39,063 nucleotides of DNA. Source: JBALVO01 sp036961445. GTDB lineage: Bacteria; Pseudomonadota; Gammaproteobacteria; Pseudomonadales; Halieaceae. Location: positions 1 to 39,063 of the forward strand of contig JBALVO010000021.1 of assembly GCA_036961445.1 (NCBI GenBank), read 5' to 3'. The notes under the pieces were generated by a model that searched no databases, had not been told where the DNA came from, and was given only the letters and a program-made list of their open reading frames with translations. The translations under genes were made by a program, and so were the position numbers. Positions 27,401 to 34,798 of the stretch are shown here, piece by piece. The number at the start of each line of letters is the position of its first letter. The first letter of the stretch is position 1.

Positions 27401-29040
27401 CAAAATTTATTGGCGATCCAACAAAAATTCGCCAAGTAGTAATGAACCTAACCAGTAACTCTATAAAGTTCACACATGAAGGACGCGTCACCATCAGAGT
27501 TGATGTAAAACCAGTCAGCCCAAGTACGGGAAAATCCATTGTGAAAATTTCCGTCGAAGATACTGGGATCGGCATGAATGAAGGCACTCAAAAAAGAATA
27601 TTTGAAGCATTTACTCAAGCCGATACAAGCACAACAAGGGAGTACGGAGGCACCGGACTAGGGCTGGCGATCTCGACTCAGTACATCGAAATAATGGGGG
27701 GCAATATCAACATTTCCTCCGAACTGGGTAAGGGAACATCTATAACACTCGATATTCCGCTAAGCCCAGGTATTGAAAAAAACAATGAAGAAAATACTTT
27801 TGCAGGAACCGCTGCAGTAATTCTGAGCGAGGATTTAGGTGTAGCCGAAATGACTTCCTCCCACTTGGCTAGATTGGGCATTAACTCCAATTTAACAACC
27901 GATCCTTTGGAGTTTCTCTCCAAGGATTTACAAAAATTTCTTCTCTTTGTAGACCACGAATATCTCCAGAATCATCCTGACCTTATCCCAGATTTGCAAA
28001 AAATACCGGATGGTATCGGCATTGTCTTAACTCCGCTTATGTCATCAAACTCATTAAATAGACTGCCTGGATGGAAACGTTTAACCAAACCAGTGACACT
28101 ATCAGGACTAAAAGCGATATTGTCCGAAATGGCTCCAAGGGTCAGTATCCACAAGCAAGGAGAGGCCACCACAGCCGAAATTGATCACAGGACCGCGGCG
28201 CGAATTTTGGTTGCTGAGGATGTAGATACAAATCAGAAAATCGCTCAGGAAATGTTGCAAATGCTAGGCTGCGCCGTCGATATTGCGGCTAATGGCGCCG
28301 TGGCATTTGAAAAATTTAAAAGCGAAACCTACGATTTAATATTTATGGATTGTCAAATGCCCATACTTGATGGATTTGACTGCACCAGAGAAATCAGGTC
28401 TTTTGAAAAAGCTAAGGGCATGAAATCAGTCCCGATCGTTGCATTAACCGCAGGTATTGGCAAGGAAGATAGGCGAAGATGCAAAGACGCCGGAATGGAT
28501 AGCCATCTGACGAAACCATTTACCATCTCTGAATTGACTGAAGTGCTCTCCCATTTCATTGACGCTGACTTCAATTATAAGGAAAAGAAGTTCAATCCAC
28601 ATTCAAATGAGGATGAGCCCGAACAACAAGTTACCTCTATTCAGGACATTGTAAATATGAGCGCAGTCAATAATATATTGGAGGTTGAGAAACAGACTGG
28701 AAAATCTATTTTGCCTAGTATTTTGTCGGGATTCGAGCAGCAAATGAGCGAGAAATTTCAGGAGATTCGCAAAGATCTGTATGAAAAAGATATGACCAGC
28801 CTTTACCGAAATTCTCACGCTATAAAATCTATGAGCGCAAATATTGGTGCCGAAAAAGTGCGGTTTATTAGCGCCAGAATCGAAAGCCAGGCAAAGGCGG
28901 GAACACTGAAAACTGTAGAAGTGGACCTTGAAATGCTAGATCAGGCATACCAAGAGTTTTTGAACGAGTTCCAAAAAACATTTCCTTCATCTCAATTATC
29001 CACAAAGGTAGAAGGAGCCCTTTTAAAGCTCAAGGTCTAA
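24496..29040 (+). CDS. Hybrid sensor histidine kinase: 14-blade Reg_prop/Y_Y_Y sensor, HisKA-HATPase-REC-HPt
   Basis: Up to 1514 aa (numbered from the TTG at 24496; an ATG at 24523 is equally possible and gives a cleaner signal peptide). I count 14 propeller-blade motifs of the type [IF]-x-x-D-x-x-G-x-[IL]-W-[IV]-G-T-x-x-G-[LI]-x-x-[FY] between about 55 and 680, as expected for two seven-bladed propellers in the periplasm. A Y_Y_Y domain (about 720-795), a membrane helix (about 800-823) and a coiled coil (about 830-865) follow. The kinase core has phospho-His871 (MSHEIRTP), N-box (MNLTSNSIKFT), DTGIGM and GGTGLGLAIS. A receiver-like segment precedes a proper receiver (D1285 in FMDCQMPILDG; TKPF), and an HPt domain ends the protein (H1441 in SHAIKSM). 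This resembles HTCS-type regulators but has HPt instead of a DNA-binding domain. Composition is AT-richer than the flanking genome. Confidence 0.92.
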   Translation: MKKSRCAIYMRFFALAFTVLLAIAPLDSGANIEPSLDIDFKPDSITKKLTQQTVNQIFQDSKGMMWFLTQEGLNKYNGFTLESFRHSPKNPSSISNNFVTRIAEDLDGNLWISTIGGGLNKYSSSSKSFTAFYTDGKSDRSPLSNDIFTVFRDKDGLLWLGYKDSFSRFDPRSGEFRHFTSESENLPFLGVVNRFDQSSDGTIWAASEGGIIEINPATNNVSSYQHDARNQSSIVSNDIISILVDRSQNVWAVSRNMGISVIDTKKNEITNFTHDTTRPSSLSSDEAYDAFEDMDGRVWIGTYEGLNLFDKDHDRFIKFTRQNTSLPSDRINSIFQSREGKFWIGTYFGLAAGTPNLFRKVDSNNSHLSSNSINAFEETTDGSLWVGTDDGLNRLRPGERTFEWINESTFPSISRPDVMSLSADNNTIWIGTFNGGLNRLNTITNQNVVYMHDSRNKRSIGADGITSILRTHLGDVLVGTFGGGLSIYQKETDDFITLKKIPGDPNSLSHDNVIALFQDSLGIIWVGTEKGLNRFDPTTNTFESFFSDNSRPNSISSDMVWAFFEDQSNQLWLGTRGGSLNRWDPADRENSVDNFHHYSENISLPSSNIYGIQSDSDGNLWLSHNRGISRLNPSTLEVHQYGVRDGLQGTEFNMGAAFQSKEGTIYFGGNQGFNLIPKQGVTKKLVPPLISISDIRIMNERKSFDAPYHEMEKLELGYEDKMVSVEFFAADYSNPELVNYAYKLEGINPDWVISPDAHIASFTTLPPGKYLLRLAAASPDGLWNWDGLSMPITVNPPPWLSVYAYIGYAFTAIVAIVLIINRQQKQAVFALQRQKELENKVRERTTDLQEARLAAETANRSKSDFLATMSHEIRTPMHGMIGMTELLLHTNLSEQQRRFAEAAHKSGESLLGLINDILDFSKIEASKVELEEIEFDLVELIDEISYLQSEPAHRRSLSLAHICDPAAPAKFIGDPTKIRQVVMNLTSNSIKFTHEGRVTIRVDVKPVSPSTGKSIVKISVEDTGIGMNEGTQKRIFEAFTQADTSTTREYGGTGLGLAISTQYIEIMGGNINISSELGKGTSITLDIPLSPGIEKNNEENTFAGTAAVILSEDLGVAEMTSSHLARLGINSNLTTDPLEFLSKDLQKFLLFVDHEYLQNHPDLIPDLQKIPDGIGIVLTPLMSSNSLNRLPGWKRLTKPVTLSGLKAILSEMAPRVSIHKQGEATTAEIDHRTAARILVAEDVDTNQKIAQEMLQMLGCAVDIAANGAVAFEKFKSETYDLIFMDCQMPILDGFDCTREIRSFEKAKGMKSVPIVALTAGIGKEDRRRCKDAGMDSHLTKPFTISELTEVLSHFIDADFNYKEKKFNPHSNEDEPEQQVTSIQDIVNMSAVNNILEVEKQTGKSILPSILSGFEQQMSEKFQEIRKDLYEKDMTSLYRNSHAIKSMSANIGAEKVRFISARIESQAKAGTLKTVEVDLEMLDQAYQEFLNEFQKTFPSSQLSTKVEGALLKLKV

Positions 29041-29129
29041 CTAGTAATATCTTAAGTAGGATATACCTCATCTAACAGACCCCCTCAAGTGGAGGCTTCA
29101 CAGAGGAACTCGTCTTCGGATAGCTAACC

Positions 29130-32100
29130 ATGCGCATATTTCCAGTACCAAATATTGGGTCAACCACAATAGCGACACTTCTACTCCTATGCATAATCTC
29201 CCAGAATGGTGCGCTAGCAGATGAAGAAATTAGAATTACATCATCCTCGCTTTCCAGGCTAATAGGGCAACCCACAATTACAGCTCTGCATCGGGATGGT
29301 AGCGGTCTACTTTGGGTGGGAACACAGCAAGGCCTCTACAGATTTGATGGCGATGGTCTTCTAGCTTTCGATTCTAGGGGTGCCAGTGCATCCCAGATAC
29401 CAGCTTCAGATATTACTGGGATAGCCGAGACTAATAGTGGCGCCATATTCGTATCAACTTTTGGCGGTGGCCTACTAAAATGGAATCAATTTTCCAAAAG
29501 CTTTGAAGTAACAAGTTTTGGTCAGCCATCAAACGAACGATTTTTGACTCACTTGTATGCAACAAGATCAGGGGATATATGGATAGGCACAAAAAATGGA
29601 ATATTTTTCTATGACAATCAGATATCTCAAAAAACCACATGGATAGAAAATCACCCCTTAACCGGGATAATCGGGCAGCCGATCTCTATAGACGAGGATG
29701 CGAAAGGTAACATTTTTATCGCCAGTAACAGCGGTATATATAAAATATCAGAGAAACATAAAGCAATTGAACGGTTAGACTTTGGTGCCTCTGATATCGC
29801 TGGTGATGCAAAAATTACAGCGATGACTCTTGATCAAGATGGACATATGTTTCTTGGCACAAGCGATGGTAACGTTCTGTTATTGGACACTGGTACAGGC
29901 TTGGTTATTTCGAAGAGCAAGATCGAAAAAAACACTTCAAGCTCAATCTTGGAGCTCATTACACACCAGGGAAGATTGTGGATAGGCACAAATAATGGGC
30001 TTACAGCTGCCAATGTTGACCTTTCAAGAATCGAATTTTTTGAGCAAAGTAATTCCGAGCTTTCTAACAATCATATTACGTTAATTTACAAGGATAATAG
30101 GTCAATCTGGATCGGCACATATCAAGGCCTTAATGTAATTTCATTTGTTCCTTTCACCACATTCAATAAAAAGAATAGTGGCGTATTCAATGACGTAATG
30201 GCGTTTTCTCAGGACTCCAGTGAGCAAGTTTGGGTGGGAACTTACAATGGATTGTATAGATTTGATGAGAAAAAAAGATCGCACATAAAGACCGGCGAGA
30301 GATTCGATGAACCTGCGATACTCGACCAGCGTATCATGACTCTTGCAACAAAGGGAGATGAAGTTTGGCTGGGATTCCGGAGAGGAGGCGTTCAGGTTAT
30401 CAATGCCCCCAGGAAAAAGAGACCGGCTATTCAGAATTCCAGCGAACTTGAGGTCACAAAAATACTCCATCTTATAAACGGAGAAACTTGGGTGGGAACC
30501 CACAACCAAGGATTATTCCGTCTACAAGGAGATTTGGCGGATTCGTTTCTTCTTAATAACGAACTACCAGAGTCAAGTATATCTACTCTATTTCAGAGAG
30601 CTTCTGGAGCGCTACTGATAGGGACTGAAAACGGAATATACGAGTACACCGGCCGGTCACAGCAGTTCCATCATATCCAATTTCAATTCGAAGGATTAGA
30701 ACAGCATCCATTAGTACTATCAATAAACCAAGACTCCAATGGAGGCTTATGGTTTGGAACAAAGGACCAAGGACTATATATCTGGACGAAATCACACCAA
30801 CTTAGCGACGATACCAATCTAAAACGTGCCGGCATGGTTGACAGTGAATCATCAACAACAATTTATGGCATCGAATTTGACCTATCCGGTCAGATCTGGT
30901 GTTCAACACAAGATGGTTTGCTAAAACTTGACGTCTCAGGAAACATTCTGGCCAGATTTGGTCAGGCTGATGGACTACAAGGCAATGACTTCAATTTCGG
31001 TGCATCGTTTCGCGATAACCAAGGGCGCATCTATTTTGGCGGCACAAATGGATATAATAGATTCACTCCCGAGCAGGTCACCGTTGATCTAACTCCTCCG
31101 CGGGTTTTACTGACAAACCTAGAGTTATCTGAATCTACAAATAGCCAGCTATTTGATCCAACAATCCTCAAAACCCTCCAACTAACCCACAAAGACTACT
31201 TCGTTATATTTACCTTTAGCGTGCTGGATTTCCTTGATCCGGAAAAGAACCAATTCCGGTACATGCTTGAGAACTTTGATCCGGACTGGATAGACAACGG
31301 AACAAGAAACACTGCCAGGTACACGAACCTGCCAGCGGGGGATTATGTCTTTCGGGTTCAAGGCGCTAATTCCGCGGGGATCTGGAATAGAGAGGGTATC
31401 TCGCTGACGGTCCGCGTGCTTCCACCACCCTGGCTTTCCTGGTGGGCATATTGCGTCTACGCAGGTGTATGCATGATATTTTTGTGGATATTCAAGCGAG
31501 TGTACGACAGCTATGCGATAAAAAATAAAGCGACAGAATTGGCGATAGCCATGAATGCGTCGCAAAACAGAGCTGACGATGAGATGCAGGAGCAACTGGA
31601 GTCACAAGACGATCTAGTGCAATCTGTCTACAAGCATAATGTTGCCACACTCAAGCTACTAAGTGCCTATATTTCGCGCCAGCACAACTATTTATCAGAC
31701 GACAATTCGCTGGAAAGCAATGTCGCCAACTTGAGGATGGTCTCTGCCCTAACCACTCTGGAAGACTGCCTGTATTACCAGAATGACGGTCTACTTGCCG
31801 ATCTGCACAAATATGTAGATATTCTTATCTCGATGTTGGTGAAGGATGCGACGGTTCCCCCGGAAACTATCACTACAATCAATGAGGTACCTGCAAATCT
31901 CTTACCAGCGGAACTCGCTTCTCCGCTATCCATCGCCCTATACGAACTACTGGAAAACTGCTTTCTACATGCCTTTGAGTCAGCGTCGCCAGCAAACTAT
32001 GTTCACGTAACACTGACTACACAGGAGTCGCCGGTTCGATGCCTGGTGCTGCGCGTCCAGGATAATGGTGTAGGCTGCCCCGGCAATATCGGCCTGGACG

Positions 32101-32255
32101 CACCCGATACGCCTGGCTTCATCACACTGCTGGCTATTGCAGAGCAGTTATCGGGAAGCATAAGTATATCGACTGATGGCGGCACAAGAATCACACTTAA
32201 ACTACCCTATGCGATGCCGGAGCAGAATATCGCCTCGCGCAGTGCCCCTCCCTAG
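29130..32255 (+). CDS. Second 14-blade Reg_prop/Y_Y_Y sensor with short, divergent histidine-kinase core
   Basis: 1041 aa. A signal peptide (to about 30, ...NGALA) precedes 14 propeller-blade motifs (about 45-650; for example LLWVGTQQGLYRFDG first, RIYFGGTNGYNRF last), a Y_Y_Y domain (about 685-765), a membrane helix (about 770-790) and a cytoplasmic helix. The C-terminal domain (about 825-1030) looks HisKA_2-like: VYKHNVATLKLLSAYISRQ aligns with the usual HHRVKNNLQLLSSLLSLQ, but the standard phospho-His position is Tyr/Lys and the only nearby His is H836, two residues on. The HATPase has an N-box (ELLENCFLHAFE) and a DNGVGCPGN G1 box. There is no receiver or HPt. 89 nt after the hybrid kinase. 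The C-terminal third returns to higher GC. Confidence 0.88.
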   Translation: MRIFPVPNIGSTTIATLLLLCIISQNGALADEEIRITSSSLSRLIGQPTITALHRDGSGLLWVGTQQGLYRFDGDGLLAFDSRGASASQIPASDITGIAETNSGAIFVSTFGGGLLKWNQFSKSFEVTSFGQPSNERFLTHLYATRSGDIWIGTKNGIFFYDNQISQKTTWIENHPLTGIIGQPISIDEDAKGNIFIASNSGIYKISEKHKAIERLDFGASDIAGDAKITAMTLDQDGHMFLGTSDGNVLLLDTGTGLVISKSKIEKNTSSSILELITHQGRLWIGTNNGLTAANVDLSRIEFFEQSNSELSNNHITLIYKDNRSIWIGTYQGLNVISFVPFTTFNKKNSGVFNDVMAFSQDSSEQVWVGTYNGLYRFDEKKRSHIKTGERFDEPAILDQRIMTLATKGDEVWLGFRRGGVQVINAPRKKRPAIQNSSELEVTKILHLINGETWVGTHNQGLFRLQGDLADSFLLNNELPESSISTLFQRASGALLIGTENGIYEYTGRSQQFHHIQFQFEGLEQHPLVLSINQDSNGGLWFGTKDQGLYIWTKSHQLSDDTNLKRAGMVDSESSTTIYGIEFDLSGQIWCSTQDGLLKLDVSGNILARFGQADGLQGNDFNFGASFRDNQGRIYFGGTNGYNRFTPEQVTVDLTPPRVLLTNLELSESTNSQLFDPTILKTLQLTHKDYFVIFTFSVLDFLDPEKNQFRYMLENFDPDWIDNGTRNTARYTNLPAGDYVFRVQGANSAGIWNREGISLTVRVLPPPWLSWWAYCVYAGVCMIFLWIFKRVYDSYAIKNKATELAIAMNASQNRADDEMQEQLESQDDLVQSVYKHNVATLKLLSAYISRQHNYLSDDNSLESNVANLRMVSALTTLEDCLYYQNDGLLADLHKYVDILISMLVKDATVPPETITTINEVPANLLPAELASPLSIALYELLENCFLHAFESASPANYVHVTLTTQESPVRCLVLRVQDNGVGCPGNIGLDAPDTPGFITLLAIAEQLSGSISISTDGGTRITLKLPYAMPEQNIASRSAPP

Positions 32256-32373
32256 TCAGTCAGTGCGCCTCAATGTTACATTACGCCAATAGCTTATCTA
32301 ACAATGCAAAAGAGCCGGAAGTTTCTTTACACCCAAAACTGGCCGGATTACCACAATTAAGAAATGATTTGAG

Positions 32374-33273
32374 ATGGTCGAAAAATCCGAACAGCGCATC
32401 CATGCCTTTGGCACCTCGTGCCACCTCGTCGTCAACAACAGCACAGGAGGCGGCAAGGATCTGCTGACATCTGCCCAGGATGAAATACGCCGCCTGGAGC
32501 TCAAATTCAGCTCTTACGAGCCGGCAAGCATCATCAGTCGCATCAACCAGGCCGCGGGGACAGGCTCTGTCATCCCACTGGATGCGGAAGCCCGCAGCTT
32601 ATTCCATTATGTGGCAGCGCTATGGCAAGAGAGCAAGCACTTGTTTGACCCTACCACTCGACTTTTACACGACTGCTACGATGCCAATGGTGCTTTGCTA
32701 GCATCATCCGACCAACTGCGAGGCATGCTAAAACTGGTGGGTTGGCGGCAGCTACAAATAACCGATCAGGGTGTATCCCTCGCATCAAAAGGTATGCTTA
32801 TCGACCTCAACAGCTGCATTCGCCCTTACGCGATAGATTCAGTGCGCAAGCTCCTCATAAAGGGCGGAGCCAGCAATGCCCTCATCGAGATGGACAAGGA
32901 CATAGCGACTATCGGCAAACAATCCGATGGCGCTAATTGGCTGGTGGGTGTGCGATTCCCCAAGGGAACACGCGCCGCAATCACCCGTCTAAAGTTAAAT
33001 CACAAAGGCTTTGCCATGCGAGGCGATTTTGAACGCGCGGCGGATCAGCATGGGGAACGGTTTGGTCGCGCGCTAAGCCCCGTAGATGGTCTACCAATTC
33101 CCGGATTGCTCAGCGTCGCTGTGGTTGCAGACAACTGTCTCACTGCCTGCAGCGCAGCTAGTGTTGCACGACTCAAAACAGAATCTGCCGGCCTGCAATG
33201 GTTGGAGAACATAGGGTTTCCCTGGATGGCGATAGATCGGCAACTTAACTGCCACGGCCCTCTTTCACCCTAG
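32374..33273 (+). CDS. Divergent ApbE-like protein (FAD:protein FMN transferase family)
   Basis: 299 aa with the overall order of ApbE motifs but several key residues changed. Recognisable are FGTSCHL at the start, the LELKFSSYEPASIISRIN segment, FDPTTRLL (91-98, usually FDPTVGPL) and RGDFER (216-221). Changed are DLNSCIRPYAID (144-155; usually DLGGIAKGYAVD), RALSPVDGLP (232-241; usually H-I-x-D-P-R-T-G-x-P) and TACSAAS (257-263; usually ADALATA, which supplies a metal-binding Asp). No signal peptide or lipobox is present, whereas ApbE proteins usually act outside the inner membrane. So it may be catalytically inactive or have a different role. It begins 118 nt after the second sensor; no Shine-Dalgarno or promoter is convincing, and no flavinylated partner (Nqr/Rnf, FMN-binding domain) is in the window. 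Confidence 0.75.
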   Translation: MVEKSEQRIHAFGTSCHLVVNNSTGGGKDLLTSAQDEIRRLELKFSSYEPASIISRINQAAGTGSVIPLDAEARSLFHYVAALWQESKHLFDPTTRLLHDCYDANGALLASSDQLRGMLKLVGWRQLQITDQGVSLASKGMLIDLNSCIRPYAIDSVRKLLIKGGASNALIEMDKDIATIGKQSDGANWLVGVRFPKGTRAAITRLKLNHKGFAMRGDFERAADQHGERFGRALSPVDGLPIPGLLSVAVVADNCLTACSAASVARLKTESAGLQWLENIGFPWMAIDRQLNCHGPLSP

Positions 33274-33284
33274 TCTTATCAATT

Positions 33285-34046
33285 TTACCTGCCCTTAAAT
33301 CGTGGCACCCGCTTCTCTTGCTTCGCACTAAAACCCTCTTGTAGGTCTTCTGAATCAGAACAGCGTTGTGACAGTTCCCGAACCTGTTCGATATCGAGAC
33401 TACCAGTGGCAACTTGCTCGAGAATGGCTTTCATCGCACGCACGGCCAGGGGCGCTAAACCGGCGATATGCTGCGCCATGTCATCAATCGCGCCTTCCAG
33501 CTGGGACGGTAACACCAGATGATCCAGAAATCCGATAGCCAGCATTGTTTCGGCATCAAACTCTTCTGAAGCCACCAATAAGCGTTTGGCAACATTCAAC
33601 CCCAGCGTTTCAATAAATCGATTGATGCCACTCAACGGGTAACACAAACCAATCGCAGCCGCTGGCACGCGCATCCGACTACCCTCGATACCAATGCGAA
33701 AGTCACAACTTAGAGCGAGTTCCACTCCTCCCCCGAAGACATTGCCATTCAAAGCGCATAGCGTAGGAATGCTCAGGCCTGCAACCCGGTTGGCCATCGC
33801 CTGAAAGCTATCATCATTTAACTGTCCTGCTCCCAATTGCTGCAATGACGCACCGGCGCAAAAGGTTTTTTCTCCGGCCCCGGTCACCACCAACACACGA
33901 ACCTGGTCATCCGCGCTTAACTCGTCCAGACAGGCGTGAATGCCATCCAATTGCTCCTGGCCCAATGAATTGTGACGTTCGGGGTTATTTAAAAGCAAAC
34001 GCCCGACGTGGCCAGCGCGACTATAAACAACGGTATCTGTCATCAT
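33285..34046 (-). CDS. Crotonase (enoyl-CoA hydratase/isomerase) family protein
   Basis: 253 aa from the ATG at 34046, which has GGAGAG 6 nt upstream. The frame is open back to 34367, but that extension would overlap the divergent tag gene and lacks crotonase features. The oxyanion-hole segments are present: TFCAGASLQQL (about 61-71) and ALNGNVFGGGVELALSCDFRI (98-118). The position of the first catalytic Glu (usually QPE-x3-G) reads VPAAAIG, with Ala129 replacing Glu, so simple hydratase activity is doubtful; isomerase, hydrolase or decarboxylase activity is possible. Sits convergent with the ApbE-like gene (11 nt) and divergent from tag. Confidence 0.88.
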   Translation of the reverse strand: MMTDTVVYSRAGHVGRLLLNNPERHNSLGQEQLDGIHACLDELSADDQVRVLVVTGAGEKTFCAGASLQQLGAGQLNDDSFQAMANRVAGLSIPTLCALNGNVFGGGVELALSCDFRIGIEGSRMRVPAAAIGLCYPLSGINRFIETLGLNVAKRLLVASEEFDAETMLAIGFLDHLVLPSQLEGAIDDMAQHIAGLAPLAVRAMKAILEQVATGSLDIEQVRELSQRCSDSEDLQEGFSAKQEKRVPRFKGR

Positions 34047-34116
34047 ATTTCTCTCCATAAGCTTTGTTAAAGTTTGGCATAGCGACTCCACTCTCGCCAC
34101 TATCACTTTCCGGCTG

Positions 34117-34145
34117 TGGACACTCTGTAGCAGGCCGACCATACT
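34117..34145 (+). promoter_or_regulatory. Possible sigma70-type promoter of tag
   Basis: TGGACA (-35, 5/6) and CATACT (-10, 4/6) are separated by exactly 17 nt. The start would be near 34152, about 17 nt before the tag ATG, which has AGAGG 8 nt upstream. Confidence 0.4.
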
Positions 34146-34168
34146 GAGGGGTCGATAGAGGAAAACCA

Positions 34169-34741
34169 ATGAAAACACGATGTAACTGGTGTGGAGACGA
34201 TCCGCTATACGTCGCATACCACGACGAGGAGTGGGGTGTGCCCGTTCGTGACGACCAGACTCTGTTCGAGTTCCTGATACTCGAAGGCGCACAAGCCGGG
34301 CTGGCATGGATAACCGTCCTACGCAAACGTGAGGGCTACCGGGCCTTGTTCGACGACTTTGATGCAAAAAAAATAGCCCAATATAGTGACAAAAAACTGG
34401 ACAAGCTCTTGCTCGACCCTCGAATCATCAGAAACCGACTCAAAGTTTACGGCGCTCGAAAGAACGCCCTGGCGTTTCTCAAAACCCAGGGAGAGTACGG
34501 CAGTTTCTCTAACTATATTTGGGATTTCGTCGATGGCAAACCGATACAGAACAATTGGAAATCCATGGCTGAGCTACCCGCCACTAGCCCGATTTCCGAT
34601 GCCTTAAGTAAAGACATGAAAAAACGTGGCTTTACCTTTGTGGGATCCACCATTATGTACGCCCATATGCAGGCTACGGGTATGATTAACGATCACACGG
34701 CGAACTGCTTTCGCCACAAAGAATGTAAAAAGCTCGCTTAA
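34169..34741 (+). CDS. tag: DNA-3-methyladenine glycosylase I
   Basis: 190 aa, standard for Tag, which excises 3-methyladenine from alkylated DNA in base-excision repair. The structural zinc ligands of the E. coli enzyme have clear counterparts: C5, H18, H176 and C180. The opening RCNWCGDDPLYVAYHDEEWG and the segment GLAWITVLRKREGYR are family signatures. A good ribosome site (GAGG) precedes the ATG. It diverges from the crotonase gene over 122 nt. Confidence 0.96.
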   Translation: MKTRCNWCGDDPLYVAYHDEEWGVPVRDDQTLFEFLILEGAQAGLAWITVLRKREGYRALFDDFDAKKIAQYSDKKLDKLLLDPRIIRNRLKVYGARKNALAFLKTQGEYGSFSNYIWDFVDGKPIQNNWKSMAELPATSPISDALSKDMKKRGFTFVGSTIMYAHMQATGMINDHTANCFRHKECKKLA

Positions 34742-34798
34742 ACCGTCGTATCAGCGATTGAACTGCTAAAATTCAATCCCCATTACCGAGTAGCCATC

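Noticed and set aside
21279..32255. Classical polysaccharide-utilisation locus with HTCS regulators
   Set aside because: No SusC/SusD, TonB receptor, glycoside hydrolase or AraC-type output domain is present; the neighbours are a protease and a repeat protein.
16329..32255. Prophage, integron or transposon carrying the sensor locus
   Set aside because: No integrase, transposase, att-like repeats or tRNA was found at either side despite the composition change.
34047..34367. N-terminal extension of the crotonase to 34367
   Set aside because: It would overlap the divergent tag gene and its promoter, has no crotonase similarity, and a strong ribosome site precedes the ATG at 34046.
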